64,000 nt of DNA, from NCBI GenBank assembly GCA_944326905.1, contig CALVFU010000001.1, positions 152,954 through 216,953 of the forward strand. Reading direction: 5' to 3'. This DNA comes from Candidatus Gastranaerophilales bacterium. GTDB taxonomy: Bacteria; Cyanobacteriota; Vampirovibrionia; Gastranaerophilales; Gastranaerophilaceae. The translations under genes were made by a program, and so were the position numbers. The notes under the pieces were generated by a model, which worked only from the letters and a program-made list of their open reading frames with translations, had not been told where the DNA came from and did not search any database. Below are positions 25,489 through 34,310 of this stretch, one piece after another. Position 1 is the first letter of the stretch. Each line of letters opens with the position of its first letter.

Positions 25489-26469
25489 ATGCCATATCCT
25501 GATAGCATTCAAGCAGCAGGTGGTCGTTATGTCAATCCATATTTATATAACAATACAGGTTATATGGGATTGACAACCCCATTGTATAATGATTCTATAT
25601 GGGATATAGGATCGACAATGGCGGCAGGTTATAATCCCATGTCGGATTTTTCTCTCGGATATGGCTTTGGGATGTCACCATATGGCTGCGGGTATGATAT
25701 GTATGGACTTGGGGGATTTGGATATGGAATGTATGGTATGTCTCCTGCTTATGCTCAAGCCATGATGCAATCTCAAAGTATTTATATGGATGGCATGGCT
25801 GCTTTAAATAGAAGGCAGCGCGCGCATACTTATAACGGGCAAATTGATACAATGCATTATGATGTAAGCTTAAACGATGCAAAAGATACACATCATGAAG
25901 ATAAAACAAGACGTGATACAAATATTTCTGATGTATTCCAAAAAATGAATGAAAGATTAGAGGCTCAAGATACAAAAGGATTTTATGAAATATATAATTA
26001 CGGATTAGCGTTGTATGCAAAAACTTATGCTGATGTAAATGACAAGAGATTATCGGAAACCCCGTCAAACAGGACATCAATAAAAGCAGCATTTCATGAA
26101 AGATATGCTGAGGCAAATGGCGGAAAAACATTGCAGCAAAAAATAGATGAAACTCTGCCTGGGGCATTTGGCGCCGGATTTAACTCTGTATGGCGGATGC
26201 AGGAGGTTGATTCTGCTGAAGATATTAAATCTTTGGTTGATGATAGATCGGTTGCTTATAAAAAGCAGGAAGATAGTTATAAGACCTTTGGTAAGATTAC
26301 GGGCGGAGTTGCTAATACAGCAGCATGGACGGCAGGCGGTGCTGTTGCCGGCGGAACTGCAGGTGCAGGAATTGGTGCATTGTTTAAAGGAGCAAAGAAA
26401 GGCGGAAAGATAGGCGCTCTTATTGGATTGGCAGCAGGTTTTGTAACAGGTATTGGACGCAGTATATAA
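25489..26469 (+). CDS. Hypothetical protein: Gly/Tyr/Met-rich N-terminus and C-terminal glycine zipper
   Basis: 326 aa from ATG 25489, which has AGGAGG six bases upstream; the in-frame TTG at 25483 overlaps that spacing and is rejected. Residues 45-90 are low complexity (GFGMSPYGCGYDMYGLGGFG and more of the same), resembling an aggregation-prone or phase-separating tract. The middle (110-260) is charged and helical, with NDAKDTHHEDKTRRD. The C-terminal 55 residues repeat small residues in GxxxG spacing (AAWTAGGAVAGGTAGAGIGA, KKGGKIGALIGLAAG), a glycine zipper such as is found in membrane-inserting or outer-membrane lipoproteins. No signal peptide is evident. Upstream: TTGTAA-N16-TATAAA and a TGTAA/TGTTA pair with period 10 (25384 and 25394). 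Confidence 0.8.
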   Translation: MPYPDSIQAAGGRYVNPYLYNNTGYMGLTTPLYNDSIWDIGSTMAAGYNPMSDFSLGYGFGMSPYGCGYDMYGLGGFGYGMYGMSPAYAQAMMQSQSIYMDGMAALNRRQRAHTYNGQIDTMHYDVSLNDAKDTHHEDKTRRDTNISDVFQKMNERLEAQDTKGFYEIYNYGLALYAKTYADVNDKRLSETPSNRTSIKAAFHERYAEANGGKTLQQKIDETLPGAFGAGFNSVWRMQEVDSAEDIKSLVDDRSVAYKKQEDSYKTFGKITGGVANTAAWTAGGAVAGGTAGAGIGALFKGAKKGGKIGALIGLAAGFVTGIGRSI

Positions 26470-26489
26470 CTTTAAACATAAATAACCCT

Positions 26490-26508
26490 ACAAGAGCCCT
26501 TGTTTTTA
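26490..26508 (+). terminator. Weak rho-independent terminator
   Basis: Five-base stem ACAAG/CTTGT, loop AGCC, then TTTTT, 20 bases after the stop of the glycine-zipper gene. Confidence 0.5.
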
Positions 26509-26529
26509 TTAACGAGTGCTTTCCTTGTT

Positions 26530-26739
26530 TTAAGGTACGGGGTCATATCCGCCCTCGTTTAGGGGGTGGCATTTAACAATGCGTTGGATTCCGAGCCAGC
26601 TGCCTTTTATAACTCCGTATTTTTCTATTGCCTGTTTTGTATATTCACTGCAGGTTGGGTAAAATCTACAGCGCGGCGGGGTGTATTTGGATATTTTTTG
26701 ATAGATTTTTATTAAAAATAAAATAATTTTTTTAGCCAT
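26530..26739 (-). CDS. yidD: Membrane protein insertion efficiency factor YidD
   Basis: 69 aa. Full YidD pattern: [33 protein letters not shown] and [17 protein letters not shown] with its conserved cysteines. YidD helps YidC/Sec insert inner-membrane proteins. It is usually between rnpA and yidC; here it is the last gene of the flagellar operon, starting two bases after the flhA stop, with GGGG run as ribosome site. Confidence 0.95.
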   Translation of the reverse strand: MAKKIILFLIKIYQKISKYTPPRCRFYPTCSEYTKQAIEKYGVIKGSWLGIQRIVKCHPLNEGGYDPVP

Positions 26740-26741
26740 GT

Positions 26742-28835
26742 TTACCCCCCGTATCTCGCATTATCACCAATAGTATCAACTGCTTCAACTTTTATATCGG
26801 TTATCAATTCCGAATAAGAAATTACAACAATTGTAGGGATATGCCGTTCAAGAAGCTGGAATAGAGGCAGTCTTATTCTTGGGGAGCAAAGTATAACAGG
26901 CTGGACGCCAATATTTTGGTGTGCATTCATTAATGTTGTTGCTGTTGATTCTATCAAGTCTTGAACCTGCATTGGATTAAGCAGGAACATTGTTCCAAGC
27001 TCTGTTCTTTGGCAGCTGTCATCAAGGATTTTTTCCCACTCAGGAGAAAGGGTGAGTGCGTATAAAACTTTATCTTTATCAATATTAGATAGACATATTT
27101 GACGACCTAAGGCAGCGCGCAGACGCTCTGAGAGAATATCCGGCTCTTTAGAAAAACGTGCATAATCGCATAAACGTTCAAATACAAAAATAATATCTTT
27201 AATAGAAACTTTTTCTCTGATAAGATTAACAAAAATTTTACGAAGGTCACTGGTTGATATAATAGCTGGAACAAGGTCATTAACAAGAGTTGGGTCTTGT
27301 GAGCGGACAAGTTCCATAAGTTTAAGGACATCGGTTTTTGTCATAACTTCGTCTACGTGTTTACGGACGCATTCCTGCAAGTGTGTAACAAGAACATCGG
27401 TTGCATCTACTGCAGTAACTTTTTTAGCTGCCTGAGCAGCTTCTTTGCTTATCCAGTATGCCTGGGTCATGTAAGTAGGGTCAACGCCGATTATTGCATC
27501 ATCGGGTACGGATTTCATAACAGAATCCCATTGGTCTGCAATAACCATATATTTGCCAGGATAAACAAAACCTGATGCAACGGCATTGCCTCTGATAGAA
27601 ATAACATATTCGTTTGCTTCTAGTGCTGATGAGTCCATAATTCTTATATTAGGCAGGATATAGCCTAATTCATCGGTTACACGTTGACGTAAGGCGGCGA
27701 TTTTAGCAAGTAACTGACCTTCTTGATCCGGGTCAGCAATAACAAGCAGTCCGGCTCCGACTTGAAGGCTTAATACATCCACTCCCAAGCGTTCGTACAT
27801 TTTGTTGGGGTTTACCAAATCTTGCATATTTTGGCGAACACTTTCTAATTGTCCCATTTGAGCTTGAACATCAGCGTTAATTAATACAGAAAATCCTGCA
27901 AATGCAAGGATTACTGTGAATAACAGGAACGGAGCCCACGGCAGACCTGTTATTGGGCAGGTTATGGTTATCAACCCTAAAAATACCGAAGCAAAAAATA
28001 GTGAATAAGGCTTGCTCATTATTTGAGAGGTTAATTCTGCACCCAATGAGGCACTGCCGGCTGACGCCCGGGTCATAACGATACCGGCGGCAATTGACAT
28101 AAGAAGAGATGGTAATTGTGAAGCAAGACCATCACCTATGGTTAATACTGTATATTTAGAGAGTGCGTCTGCAATCGGCATGTTATTCATTAAGCATCCA
28201 ACGCACAATCCGCCGATGATATTTATAAGTACAATAATAATACCTGCAATTGTATCTCCTTTTACGAATTTCATAGAACCGTCCATAGACCCAAACAGTG
28301 AAGACTCTCTTTGGAGGTCTTCACGTTTTTTAACGGCTTCTTCCGGTGTTATTAATCCAGCGTTAAAGTCGGCATCAATGGTCATTTGTTTACCGGGCAT
28401 AGCGTCCAATGCAAATCTTGCTGCTACTTCTGCAATACGTTCTGCACCTTTGGTAATAACCATAAACTGTACAATCGTAATAATTAAGAAGATTACACCG
28501 CCGACAATCATATTACCGCCGGTTACGAATGTACCAAATGCGTGAATAACTTCTCCGGCTTCTCCTTTTGATAGAATAAGTCTTGTCGATGCAATTGAAA
28601 GTACAAGTCTAAACATTGTGCCGATAAGGATGATTGATGGAAAAGCAGCTAATTCTAGGGGCTTTTGGACGTAAAGAGATATCATTAACAGTACAATTCC
28701 AAGGGTGATATTAAGTGAAATTGAAAAATTGATAACCCAATTTGGCATCTCAATAATTAAGATGAGAATCAGGGCTAATACAAACCCGGCAAGAAATATT
28801 TCGCTTATTGGTTTTGATCCGCCTTCCGCTGCCAT
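26742..28835 (-). CDS. flhA: Flagellar type III export apparatus protein FlhA
   Basis: 697 aa. The N-terminal half has about eight membrane helices; the FHIPEP signature [19 protein letters not shown] is present, followed by [10 protein letters not shown] and the C-terminal cytosolic domain ([52 protein letters not shown]). FlhA forms the nonameric export gate that receives substrates. The sequence alone could also be an injectisome SctV; fliE, fliF and fliH upstream and flagellins elsewhere in the window decide for FlhA. Start overlaps in spacing with the fliH stop (one base apart), with AGAGGA as ribosome site inside fliH. Confidence 0.93.
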   Translation of the reverse strand: MAAEGGSKPISEIFLAGFVLALILILIIEMPNWVINFSISLNITLGIVLLMISLYVQKPLELAAFPSIILIGTMFRLVLSIASTRLILSKGEAGEVIHAFGTFVTGGNMIVGGVIFLIITIVQFMVITKGAERIAEVAARFALDAMPGKQMTIDADFNAGLITPEEAVKKREDLQRESSLFGSMDGSMKFVKGDTIAGIIIVLINIIGGLCVGCLMNNMPIADALSKYTVLTIGDGLASQLPSLLMSIAAGIVMTRASAGSASLGAELTSQIMSKPYSLFFASVFLGLITITCPITGLPWAPFLLFTVILAFAGFSVLINADVQAQMGQLESVRQNMQDLVNPNKMYERLGVDVLSLQVGAGLLVIADPDQEGQLLAKIAALRQRVTDELGYILPNIRIMDSSALEANEYVISIRGNAVASGFVYPGKYMVIADQWDSVMKSVPDDAIIGVDPTYMTQAYWISKEAAQAAKKVTAVDATDVLVTHLQECVRKHVDEVMTKTDVLKLMELVRSQDPTLVNDLVPAIISTSDLRKIFVNLIREKVSIKDIIFVFERLCDYARFSKEPDILSERLRAALGRQICLSNIDKDKVLYALTLSPEWEKILDDSCQRTELGTMFLLNPMQVQDLIESTATTLMNAHQNIGVQPVILCSPRIRLPLFQLLERHIPTIVVISYSELITDIKVEAVDTIGDNARYGG

Positions 28836-28836
28836 T

Positions 28837-29595
28837 CTATATTCCTCTTAACGCCTTTCTTATAATTTCCAGCTGAGCATCTATACTTGCATCAACTATA
28901 CCGTTGCTTGTTTCAAGGATACATCCGCCCTCCTGGACATTTTCATCACCTGTTATATTAATCTTTGCCTCTAAACCTAATTCATATATTGTATTTGGCA
29001 TACTGTCTTTTACAAATTGAACTTCTGCAGGGTTTACTTTAATAAGTATTTTAGGTTCTGTTTTTGAGATTGATTTAAGAATATCAAGTATTATATTCAT
29101 CACAACCTGCGGATCCAGAGTTACTTCTTTTTTAATAATTTTTTTTGCAATATCAACGCTGATTTCTAAAATATCAGGGGCTATATATTCAAAAACTTCT
29201 TTTTTTGCTGTGAGAAAGGCATTAAGTTTTGTTCTAAATTCTTCTAAATCTTCATTAGCTTTATCAATACCGGCTTTATATCCTTCATCAAACGCATTCT
29301 TTTTAATAATATCAGCTTCATCTTTTGCGCGGGATACTAATTTCCTGTCATCTATTCTGCGATACCCTCTTCGCCTTGTACCGCTTCGGCGTTCGATTCT
29401 TTGTGTGAAATCCAGATTATCAATATCAAAAATTTTTTCTGATAAATCATCTTCTTGAGGAATTTCTTCTGCCGGTGCAGCAATTTCAACGGAAGCATGC
29501 TGTACTGCATCCGTCTGTGTATTTATAACCTCCTCAGTTTTTTTCTCAGGAATCTTAATCTTTCCGATTCTTTGAGAATTCTTTTTTATTAACAT
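28837..29595 (-). CDS. fliH: FliH-like export ATPase regulator
   Basis: 252 aa. The N-terminal 75 residues are charged and Glu-rich; then RRSGTRRRGYRRIDDRK, a helical coiled part with a short A/G-x3 pattern (DEGYKAGIDKANEDLEEFR) and a C-terminal domain (LEISVDIAKKIIKKEV, IKVNPAEVQFVKDS, GGCILETSNGIVDASIDAQLEIIRKAL), which is the FliH/SctL/V-ATPase-E-type region. FliH binds the export ATPase FliI and docks it to the C ring. Position between fliG and flhA supports the call. FliI, normally the next gene, is not here. Confidence 0.85.
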   Translation of the reverse strand: MLIKKNSQRIGKIKIPEKKTEEVINTQTDAVQHASVEIAAPAEEIPQEDDLSEKIFDIDNLDFTQRIERRSGTRRRGYRRIDDRKLVSRAKDEADIIKKNAFDEGYKAGIDKANEDLEEFRTKLNAFLTAKKEVFEYIAPDILEISVDIAKKIIKKEVTLDPQVVMNIILDILKSISKTEPKILIKVNPAEVQFVKDSMPNTIYELGLEAKINITGDENVQEGGCILETSNGIVDASIDAQLEIIRKALRGI

Positions 29596-29603
29596 ACTTA
29601 GTA

Positions 29604-30629
29604 TTATATACTATCCTGAACATATTGTGCAATAACACCGGCTACTCTTAGCGGAATATGATAATACTCGTCATCGTAAACTGAGGATATGAATCTCTTA
29701 ACAAATGGACGTTCGTACTTGATAAGCTGTTCAATTTTATCACGCCCGGTAGTATCAAGTATTCTTTGCATGTGTTTTACAATATTCGCTTCTGTAAGTT
29801 TAGGCTTTTTAGGCAGATACTCTCTCATTTCATTTAAACATTGGCATGTTAGCTCTGGATCAATCTGTGATTCCAAATCAGGTGTTTGCATATATTGAGT
29901 AATTGCTTGTGTATCTTCCGGCGAAAATTTGTTTAAAATTGTAACGACTTTGTCCTGAGAAAGAAGTTTCAAGAGTAATGCAACAGAAAGTAATTTGGCT
30001 GATTTGCCGGCAGCAGGAACAGGTTTTGCATTTTGAGCTGCGGCGGGCGGCTGAGGCTGTACAGTTTGTCCTCCCTGCGGACCTCCTGCTTGTGCGGCGG
30101 ATTGGGCTGCTGCTTGTGCAGCTTCTTCTTCCTGTACTTTTTTTGCCATATCGTCAATATTTGACTGTTTTGCTGCAAACTCTTTTACTTCATGAGAAAT
30201 TAATTTTTTCTTTTCCAGCGCCTCTAATCCTGCTATATATGCTTTATTGACATGATGTTCGATTGCTTGCAGCATTTGGTCTTGAGGGATATTCCTTATT
30301 AGTGCCTGTTTGCCGACTTCAAATATGGTAAATGCTATTTTTTGCATTATACTGTCCCAATGCTCTGGGAGAATTCTTGAATGGATTAAGTCAATTGATT
30401 TGTGAAAAGACCATTCTGCTATGATTTGAGAGATTAAAATAGCCTGCTCTGCGCTTAATTTTATACTTGTATCATTGTAAAGCGCTTCTCCTGCCATTCT
30501 TGTGAAGTTTTCAATAGTTTGTACGATATAATTCTTTTGCTGGTCATTAAACTCAGGCGGAACAAGTTCTTTTGCTTGTTTCGCCATCTCTTCCGCAAAT
30601 TCTTTATATTGAAAACCTTCTATTGCCAT
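29604..30629 (-). CDS. FliG-position protein with only a FliG N-domain-like part
   Basis: 341 aa in the fliG slot directly after fliF. Residues 1-160 are helical and unrecognised. A low-complexity Ala/Gln/Pro linker covers about 165-210 (EEEAAQAAAQSAAQAGGPQG). After it, SAKLLSVALLLKLLSQDKVV and ILNKFSPEDTQAITQYM resemble FliG_N (K-A-A-x-LL..L......L..L.PE....I...M), followed by a helical tail ending at VAGVIAQYVQDSI. I cannot find the middle-domain EHPQ-x-IA pattern or the charged torque helix of FliG_C. It is either a strongly diverged FliG or a replacement; motor function is inferred only from position. Confidence 0.6.
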   Translation of the reverse strand: MAIEGFQYKEFAEEMAKQAKELVPPEFNDQQKNYIVQTIENFTRMAGEALYNDTSIKLSAEQAILISQIIAEWSFHKSIDLIHSRILPEHWDSIMQKIAFTIFEVGKQALIRNIPQDQMLQAIEHHVNKAYIAGLEALEKKKLISHEVKEFAAKQSNIDDMAKKVQEEEAAQAAAQSAAQAGGPQGGQTVQPQPPAAAQNAKPVPAAGKSAKLLSVALLLKLLSQDKVVTILNKFSPEDTQAITQYMQTPDLESQIDPELTCQCLNEMREYLPKKPKLTEANIVKHMQRILDTTGRDKIEQLIKYERPFVKRFISSVYDDEYYHIPLRVAGVIAQYVQDSI

Positions 30630-30639
30630 TTTTGTTTAT

Positions 30640-32304
30640 TTAACCTTGTTCAATCCAGCTTCTTATTTTGTCTCCAGCCTCAAGCTCATCTACATCATCA
30701 AATTCTTTCTTTAGCTCTCTTAAGGCGTCTACCAGCGCGGGAGATGTAGTGTAGGAACGGTTTTGCTGCTCTATAAGCCCTTGAGCTAATTGAGATTGCT
30801 TTTCTATTAGTTCCGCTGCCTGCATACTTACATCTTTAATTTGTTTATCATGCTGGGCGTCTTTTGCTTTTAGTTCATTCATTGCCGATTCTTGTTCGTA
30901 CTTTGCAGCCATTAATTTGCTTGATAAAATTTTGTGTCCTGCAAACAGACCAACTGCGATAAGGGCTATTGCTAACCACCACGGGTTGCCGGTCTTAGGT
31001 TCAATAGGCGCTTTGTTGCCTTTGTCTGCGGTTAAGAATGGATCAAGAGTTTCAGCAAAAGCAATTGTTACATTATCAGGGTCGGCTTTAGGGCTTGCTG
31101 CTGCTGCAATAAGCTCTTTTAATTCCTGCAGTGTTAAATCTGTCGGAAGAGAATCTTTTTCTAATGTAACAGCTATTGAAATTTCTTCCAGCATGCCTGG
31201 TGACATGTATTCATTGATTTGGCTCTTTGTGACCCCATATTGGGTTTCAGAAGCAGTTCTTGAGTAGCTTCTGTTTTGAGACGAGTCAGAAGAACCTGCC
31301 GGCAGTCCATTTGGAAGGTATACACTTACCGCATTTGTGTTTTTGTTAATGTCTTGAGTCTGGTCTCCTAACCCTTCTGAAAATACTTGTTGATTTACTG
31401 CTGTTTTTCTATTTGGATCATAGTCAATTGTAAATTTTTCAACCGGCGCTTGTTTTAAGAATGTACTTACAGTTGCTACATATTTACCGGCTCCGACTAA
31501 TCTGTTTAACTGTGCAGAAACTTTTTCCTGCATATATCGGTCGTTTTCTTCCATTCTTTCAATTAATTCTGATTCAGCGTTGATTATGCTGGAGTAAACA
31601 TGCCCGTTTGTGTCGGTTATTGATATATTTTCGGCTTTTAAACCCGCAACGCTTCCAAGAAGGAGGTTTGTAACTGCTTTTATTACTCGAGAATCAAGTT
31701 TCCTACCGATATCTACTGTTAATTGTACAGTTGCAGTGGTTGGTTTTTGCATTGATGAAAACATGGTCTGTTCAGGTATTGATATAAATACAGACGCGTC
31801 ACTTATACCGTCAATTCTTTTTATTAATCTTGCAAGTTCTCCGTTCATTGCACGGGTAAGACGGATTTTTTTATCTTCTTTTGTTGATGTAAAATCTCCT
31901 TTATCAAAAATCTCTAAACCGACATTTTGATCGTATAACCCGCTTTCAACAATAGCAATAATTGCTTGTTCTCTTTTTTCGGTTGTGCATTTTTTCATTC
32001 CGGGAGTACAATCACCTTTTTTTAGGTATATTACGGATTTTGTACCATCAACTCTTCTGCTTGCTACAATGTTGTTTCTAGCAAGAAGCGATTGGATTTC
32101 GAGGGCTTTACCTAAATTGTCTGTAGTTAATAACTCTACATCTTCTTTCAGCGGTTCTTCGCTAACTTCAACCCCTTTAGATTCAGAGTTGTTTCCGCCT
32201 TTTGCAATTGCAACAGTAAGGATAGCCGCAAATAACACTAATAGGACGCCCCCTATTATTGCGCCAAGTATCATTTTATTTTCTAATAATTTGTTTAAAT
32301 CCAT
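30640..32304 (-). CDS. fliF: Flagellar MS-ring protein FliF
   Basis: 554 aa. TM1 at about 13-35, YscJ/FliF periplasmic ring-building motifs (ALEIQSLLARNNIVASRR, IRLTRAMNGELARLIKRIDG, ASVFISIPEQTMFSSMQKPT, ATVQLTVDIGRKLDSRVIKA, LLLGSVAGLKAENISITDTN), a long beta-collar region (YDPNRKTAVNQQVFSEG), TM2 near 440-465 and a cytosolic tail ending DELEAGDKIRSWIEQG that should bind FliG. FliF assembles into the base ring around the export gate. It is preceded 31 bases upstream by fliE. Confidence 0.95.
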   Translation of the reverse strand: MDLNKLLENKMILGAIIGGVLLVLFAAILTVAIAKGGNNSESKGVEVSEEPLKEDVELLTTDNLGKALEIQSLLARNNIVASRRVDGTKSVIYLKKGDCTPGMKKCTTEKREQAIIAIVESGLYDQNVGLEIFDKGDFTSTKEDKKIRLTRAMNGELARLIKRIDGISDASVFISIPEQTMFSSMQKPTTATVQLTVDIGRKLDSRVIKAVTNLLLGSVAGLKAENISITDTNGHVYSSIINAESELIERMEENDRYMQEKVSAQLNRLVGAGKYVATVSTFLKQAPVEKFTIDYDPNRKTAVNQQVFSEGLGDQTQDINKNTNAVSVYLPNGLPAGSSDSSQNRSYSRTASETQYGVTKSQINEYMSPGMLEEISIAVTLEKDSLPTDLTLQELKELIAAAASPKADPDNVTIAFAETLDPFLTADKGNKAPIEPKTGNPWWLAIALIAVGLFAGHKILSSKLMAAKYEQESAMNELKAKDAQHDKQIKDVSMQAAELIEKQSQLAQGLIEQQNRSYTTSPALVDALRELKKEFDDVDELEAGDKIRSWIEQG

Positions 32305-32335
32305 ACTGTTTTATTAAAACCTTCCCTACTATATT

Positions 32336-32677
32336 TTATATCGTAATCTGCATTATTTTATCATACGCTGATATGACCTTTGTTGTCATAGTGGTTACCA
32401 TATTAACAGAAAGTTCCGCTTTGCTCATAGCAGTCATAACATCATGAATATCAACGTTTTCACTCCCCATCATAGCATCTCTTAAAAGATTATCAGGGGC
32501 TTCAATCGTTTGATTGAAGTTTTCAACAAGCCCGGACATGACTGATTTGAAGTCCTGACCTTCATGATCTTCTATTCTGCTCATCCTTGCGGAGGGAATA
32601 TCCCATACTCCTGAATCTAATTTTGTATGCTGGATTCTTGCTTCTAAATCATATCTTGGATAAAATCCCTGAAACAT
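32336..32677 (-). CDS. fliE: Flagellar hook-basal body adaptor FliE
   Basis: 113 aa; FliE C-terminal pattern DFKSVMSGLVENFNQTIEAP, GSENVDIHDVMTAMSKAELS and NMVTTMTTKVISAYDKIMQI. FliE joins the MS ring to the rod. The first 35 residues (MFQGFYPRYDLEARIQH) are a non-conserved extension. First gene of the operon fliE-fliF-fliG-like-fliH-flhA-yidD; flgB and flgC, often just upstream, are absent. Ribosome site is weak (GCAGG). A possible sigma-28-like -10 (TCCGATAA) lies 38 bases upstream but its -35 is poor. Confidence 0.93.
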   Translation of the reverse strand: MFQGFYPRYDLEARIQHTKLDSGVWDIPSARMSRIEDHEGQDFKSVMSGLVENFNQTIEAPDNLLRDAMMGSENVDIHDVMTAMSKAELSVNMVTTMTTKVISAYDKIMQITI

Positions 32678-32904
32678 ATGGTACCTGCTTTCTTATATGT
32701 AATTACTGTTTTATTTATCGGAATATCATCATAAAGTCTGAAGTATTTCGTTAAAAAATCATCCGTTTAGTGTATACTTAATGATTTATTAATTAAAATC
32801 AAGTTTAATAATTTTTGGAATGCAATATTTACAAGAAATTTGTTATTTGTATTTGTTTTTCGTATTGATTAAGAATTTATTTCAGAATCCACCTATATGC
32901 CTAT

Positions 32905-32919
32905 TGTAAATTTTTGTAA
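32905..32919 (+). promoter_or_regulatory. TGTAA-N5-TGTAA direct repeat
   Basis: TGTAA at 32905 and 32915, period 10. It ends 18 bases before the sigma-28-type -35. Bases 32899-32920 are identical to the minus strand of 20464-20485. Confidence 0.65.
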
Positions 32920-32937
32920 ATTTTTTCTTAAAAATGT

Positions 32938-32964
32938 TAAAGTTTTAGAAAAAAGTGCCGATAT
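32938..32964 (+). promoter_or_regulatory. Sigma-28 (FliA)-type promoter
   Basis: TAAAGTTT, 11-base spacer, GCCGATAT: 15 of 16 positions match the TAAAGTTT-N11-GCCGATAA consensus. Predicted transcription start near 32971, which excludes the upstream in-frame starts of the following gene. Confidence 0.85.
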
Positions 32965-32992
32965 ATATATTGTAATTAAGGGATTAAATTAT

Positions 32993-33382
32993 ATGTCAGA
33001 AGCATTACCAAACAACTATAACAATGTAGCCTTTGGCGGCGGTTATGACCCCGCAAAACGTTTTGCAGATGCAGAGCAGCGTGCAGCGGAACGTGAAACA
33101 CAGATTGTTAAAGAGGAAGTTAAAAAAGAAGAAAAATCACCATTTGGCGGATTAACACTTGGTCCTCATACGGCAAATCTTGTTAAAGGTATCGTTTCTG
33201 AAATGGCATTTGGTGCCTGGGATGATTTTGCTAAGTGGCTTGAGGATAACGAAGCCTTATTTACCGGTGAGGCTGGGGCTGAAATGCGTAGCATCTTTGT
33301 ACATGGATTTAATACAGGTGCTGCTATGCGCGCCGATGATGAAGAAAGAAACGGAAAAACTACGTTTACACTTCTTAGTTAA
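32993..33382 (+). CDS. Hypothetical protein under a sigma-28-type promoter
   Basis: 129 aa. The frame opens at 32897, but that region is the promoter; ATG 32993 with AAGGGA upstream is the start. Begins MSEALPNNYNNVAFGGGYDP (F-G-G motif), then a charged helix (RFADAEQRAAERETQIVKEE) and LTLGPHTANLVKGIVSEMAF, WDDFAKWLEDNEALFTGEAG, IFVHGFNTGAAMRADDEER. No signal peptide or membrane segment. Not recognised. The promoter puts it in the late flagellar or motility regulon, so a role in filament assembly, chemotaxis or a co-regulated surface trait is inferred. Overlaps the convergent rfbA by eight bases. Confidence 0.82.
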   Translation: MSEALPNNYNNVAFGGGYDPAKRFADAEQRAAERETQIVKEEVKKEEKSPFGGLTLGPHTANLVKGIVSEMAFGAWDDFAKWLEDNEALFTGEAGAEMRSIFVHGFNTGAAMRADDEERNGKTTFTLLS

Positions 33383-34262
33383 AACATAACATTTTTTGCG
33401 AGTTGATTACATCCCGTACATAGTTGTAGTAATCATTATTACCATATTTACTAATTTGCTGCATTAATTCGTCGGCTGTAATAAACCCTTGGTTTAGTGC
33501 TATTTCTTCAAGGCAGGCTATTTTTACACCTTTATTAAGTTCCATTGATTGAACGAAATTACTTGCCTGGAGCATTGAATCGTGCGTTCCTGTATCCAGC
33601 CAGGCAAAGCCTCTCCCTAAGATTTCTACTTTTAGTTTATTTAATTCAAGGTATTTCTTGTTTAAATCCGTAATTTCGAGTTCACCGCGTGCGGATGGTT
33701 TAAGCTGTTTTGCTAACCTACAGACATTATTGTCATAAAAATATAAACCTGTTACAGCGTAATTTGATTTTGGATGCTTAGGTTTTTCTTCAATAGAGAG
33801 GACTTTTTTGTTTTCGTCAAATTCTACAACTCCAAATCTCTCGGGGTCTTTTACGGTATAACCAAAGACAGTAGCGCCGTCATTATTTTTGATAGCTTCC
33901 CTCATAATAGTAGAAAAGCCGTGACCGTGAAAAATGTTGTCACCAAGAATTAATGCAACATCATCATCTCCTACAAAATCCTCAGCTATAATAAATGCAT
34001 CTGCTATTCCGCGTTGAATAAATTGAATTTTATATTCGATATTTATTCCAAACTGTGAACCGTCTCCAAGAAGTTTCTTAAAATTATCGTAATCTTTTTC
34101 GTTTGTAATAATTAAAATCTCACGTATCCCAGCCAGCATAAGCGTTGAAAGCGGGTAGTAAACCATTGGTTTATCATATATAGATAAAAGTATTTTGGAT
34201 ATTGGCTGTGATGCCGGATAAAGTCGTGTTCCTGCACCTGCTGCCAAAATAATACCCTTCAT
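33375..34262 (-). CDS. rfbA: Glucose-1-phosphate thymidylyltransferase
   Basis: 295 aa, ATG after AAGGAG. Nucleotidyl-transfer signature GIILAAGAGTRLYPASQPISK, followed by DKPMVYYPLSTLMLAGI, LILGDNIFHGHG, GYTVKDPERFGVVEFDE, SIEEKPKHPKSNYAVTGLYFYDN and FAWLDTGTHDSM: RmlA/RfbA making dTDP-glucose, first step towards dTDP-rhamnose. The other rml genes are not adjacent. One small substitution: SQPISKILLSIYDKP where most have TKPVSKQLLPVYDKP (Leu-Ser for Leu-Pro). Last gene of a minus-strand run. Confidence 0.96.
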   Translation of the reverse strand: MKGIILAAGAGTRLYPASQPISKILLSIYDKPMVYYPLSTLMLAGIREILIITNEKDYDNFKKLLGDGSQFGINIEYKIQFIQRGIADAFIIAEDFVGDDDVALILGDNIFHGHGFSTIMREAIKNNDGATVFGYTVKDPERFGVVEFDENKKVLSIEEKPKHPKSNYAVTGLYFYDNNVCRLAKQLKPSARGELEITDLNKKYLELNKLKVEILGRGFAWLDTGTHDSMLQASNFVQSMELNKGVKIACLEEIALNQGFITADELMQQISKYGNNDYYNYVRDVINSQKMLCFN

Positions 34263-34310
34263 TGATTTGTTTCTCCTTAAATGTTATTATTACAAAATTA
34301 TAATACAAAA

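Larger units (their letters stand above)
32678..32992. other. 315-base divergent intergenic region
   Basis: Contains the fliE leader on the minus strand, an AT-rich middle without genes, the direct repeat at 32905-32919 and the sigma-28-type promoter at 32938-32964 on the plus strand. Confidence 0.75.

Noticed and set aside
26530..32677. Type III secretion injectisome instead of flagellum
   Set aside because: FliE and two flagellins argue for a flagellum; no secretin or needle genes seen.
32698..32726. TGTAA with GGAATAT 22 bases downstream, like the flagellin blocks
   Set aside because: No paired TGTAA half-site and no gene or terminator within reach; probably chance in AT-rich DNA.
32715..32741. 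Sigma-28-like site upstream of fliE on the minus strand
   Set aside because: The -10 (TCCGATAA) is good but the -35 (TCAGACTT) matches only four of eight, so I did not call a promoter.
32897..32992. N-terminal extension of the 32993 protein
   Set aside because: It overlaps the sigma-28 promoter and direct repeat and has no ribosome site.
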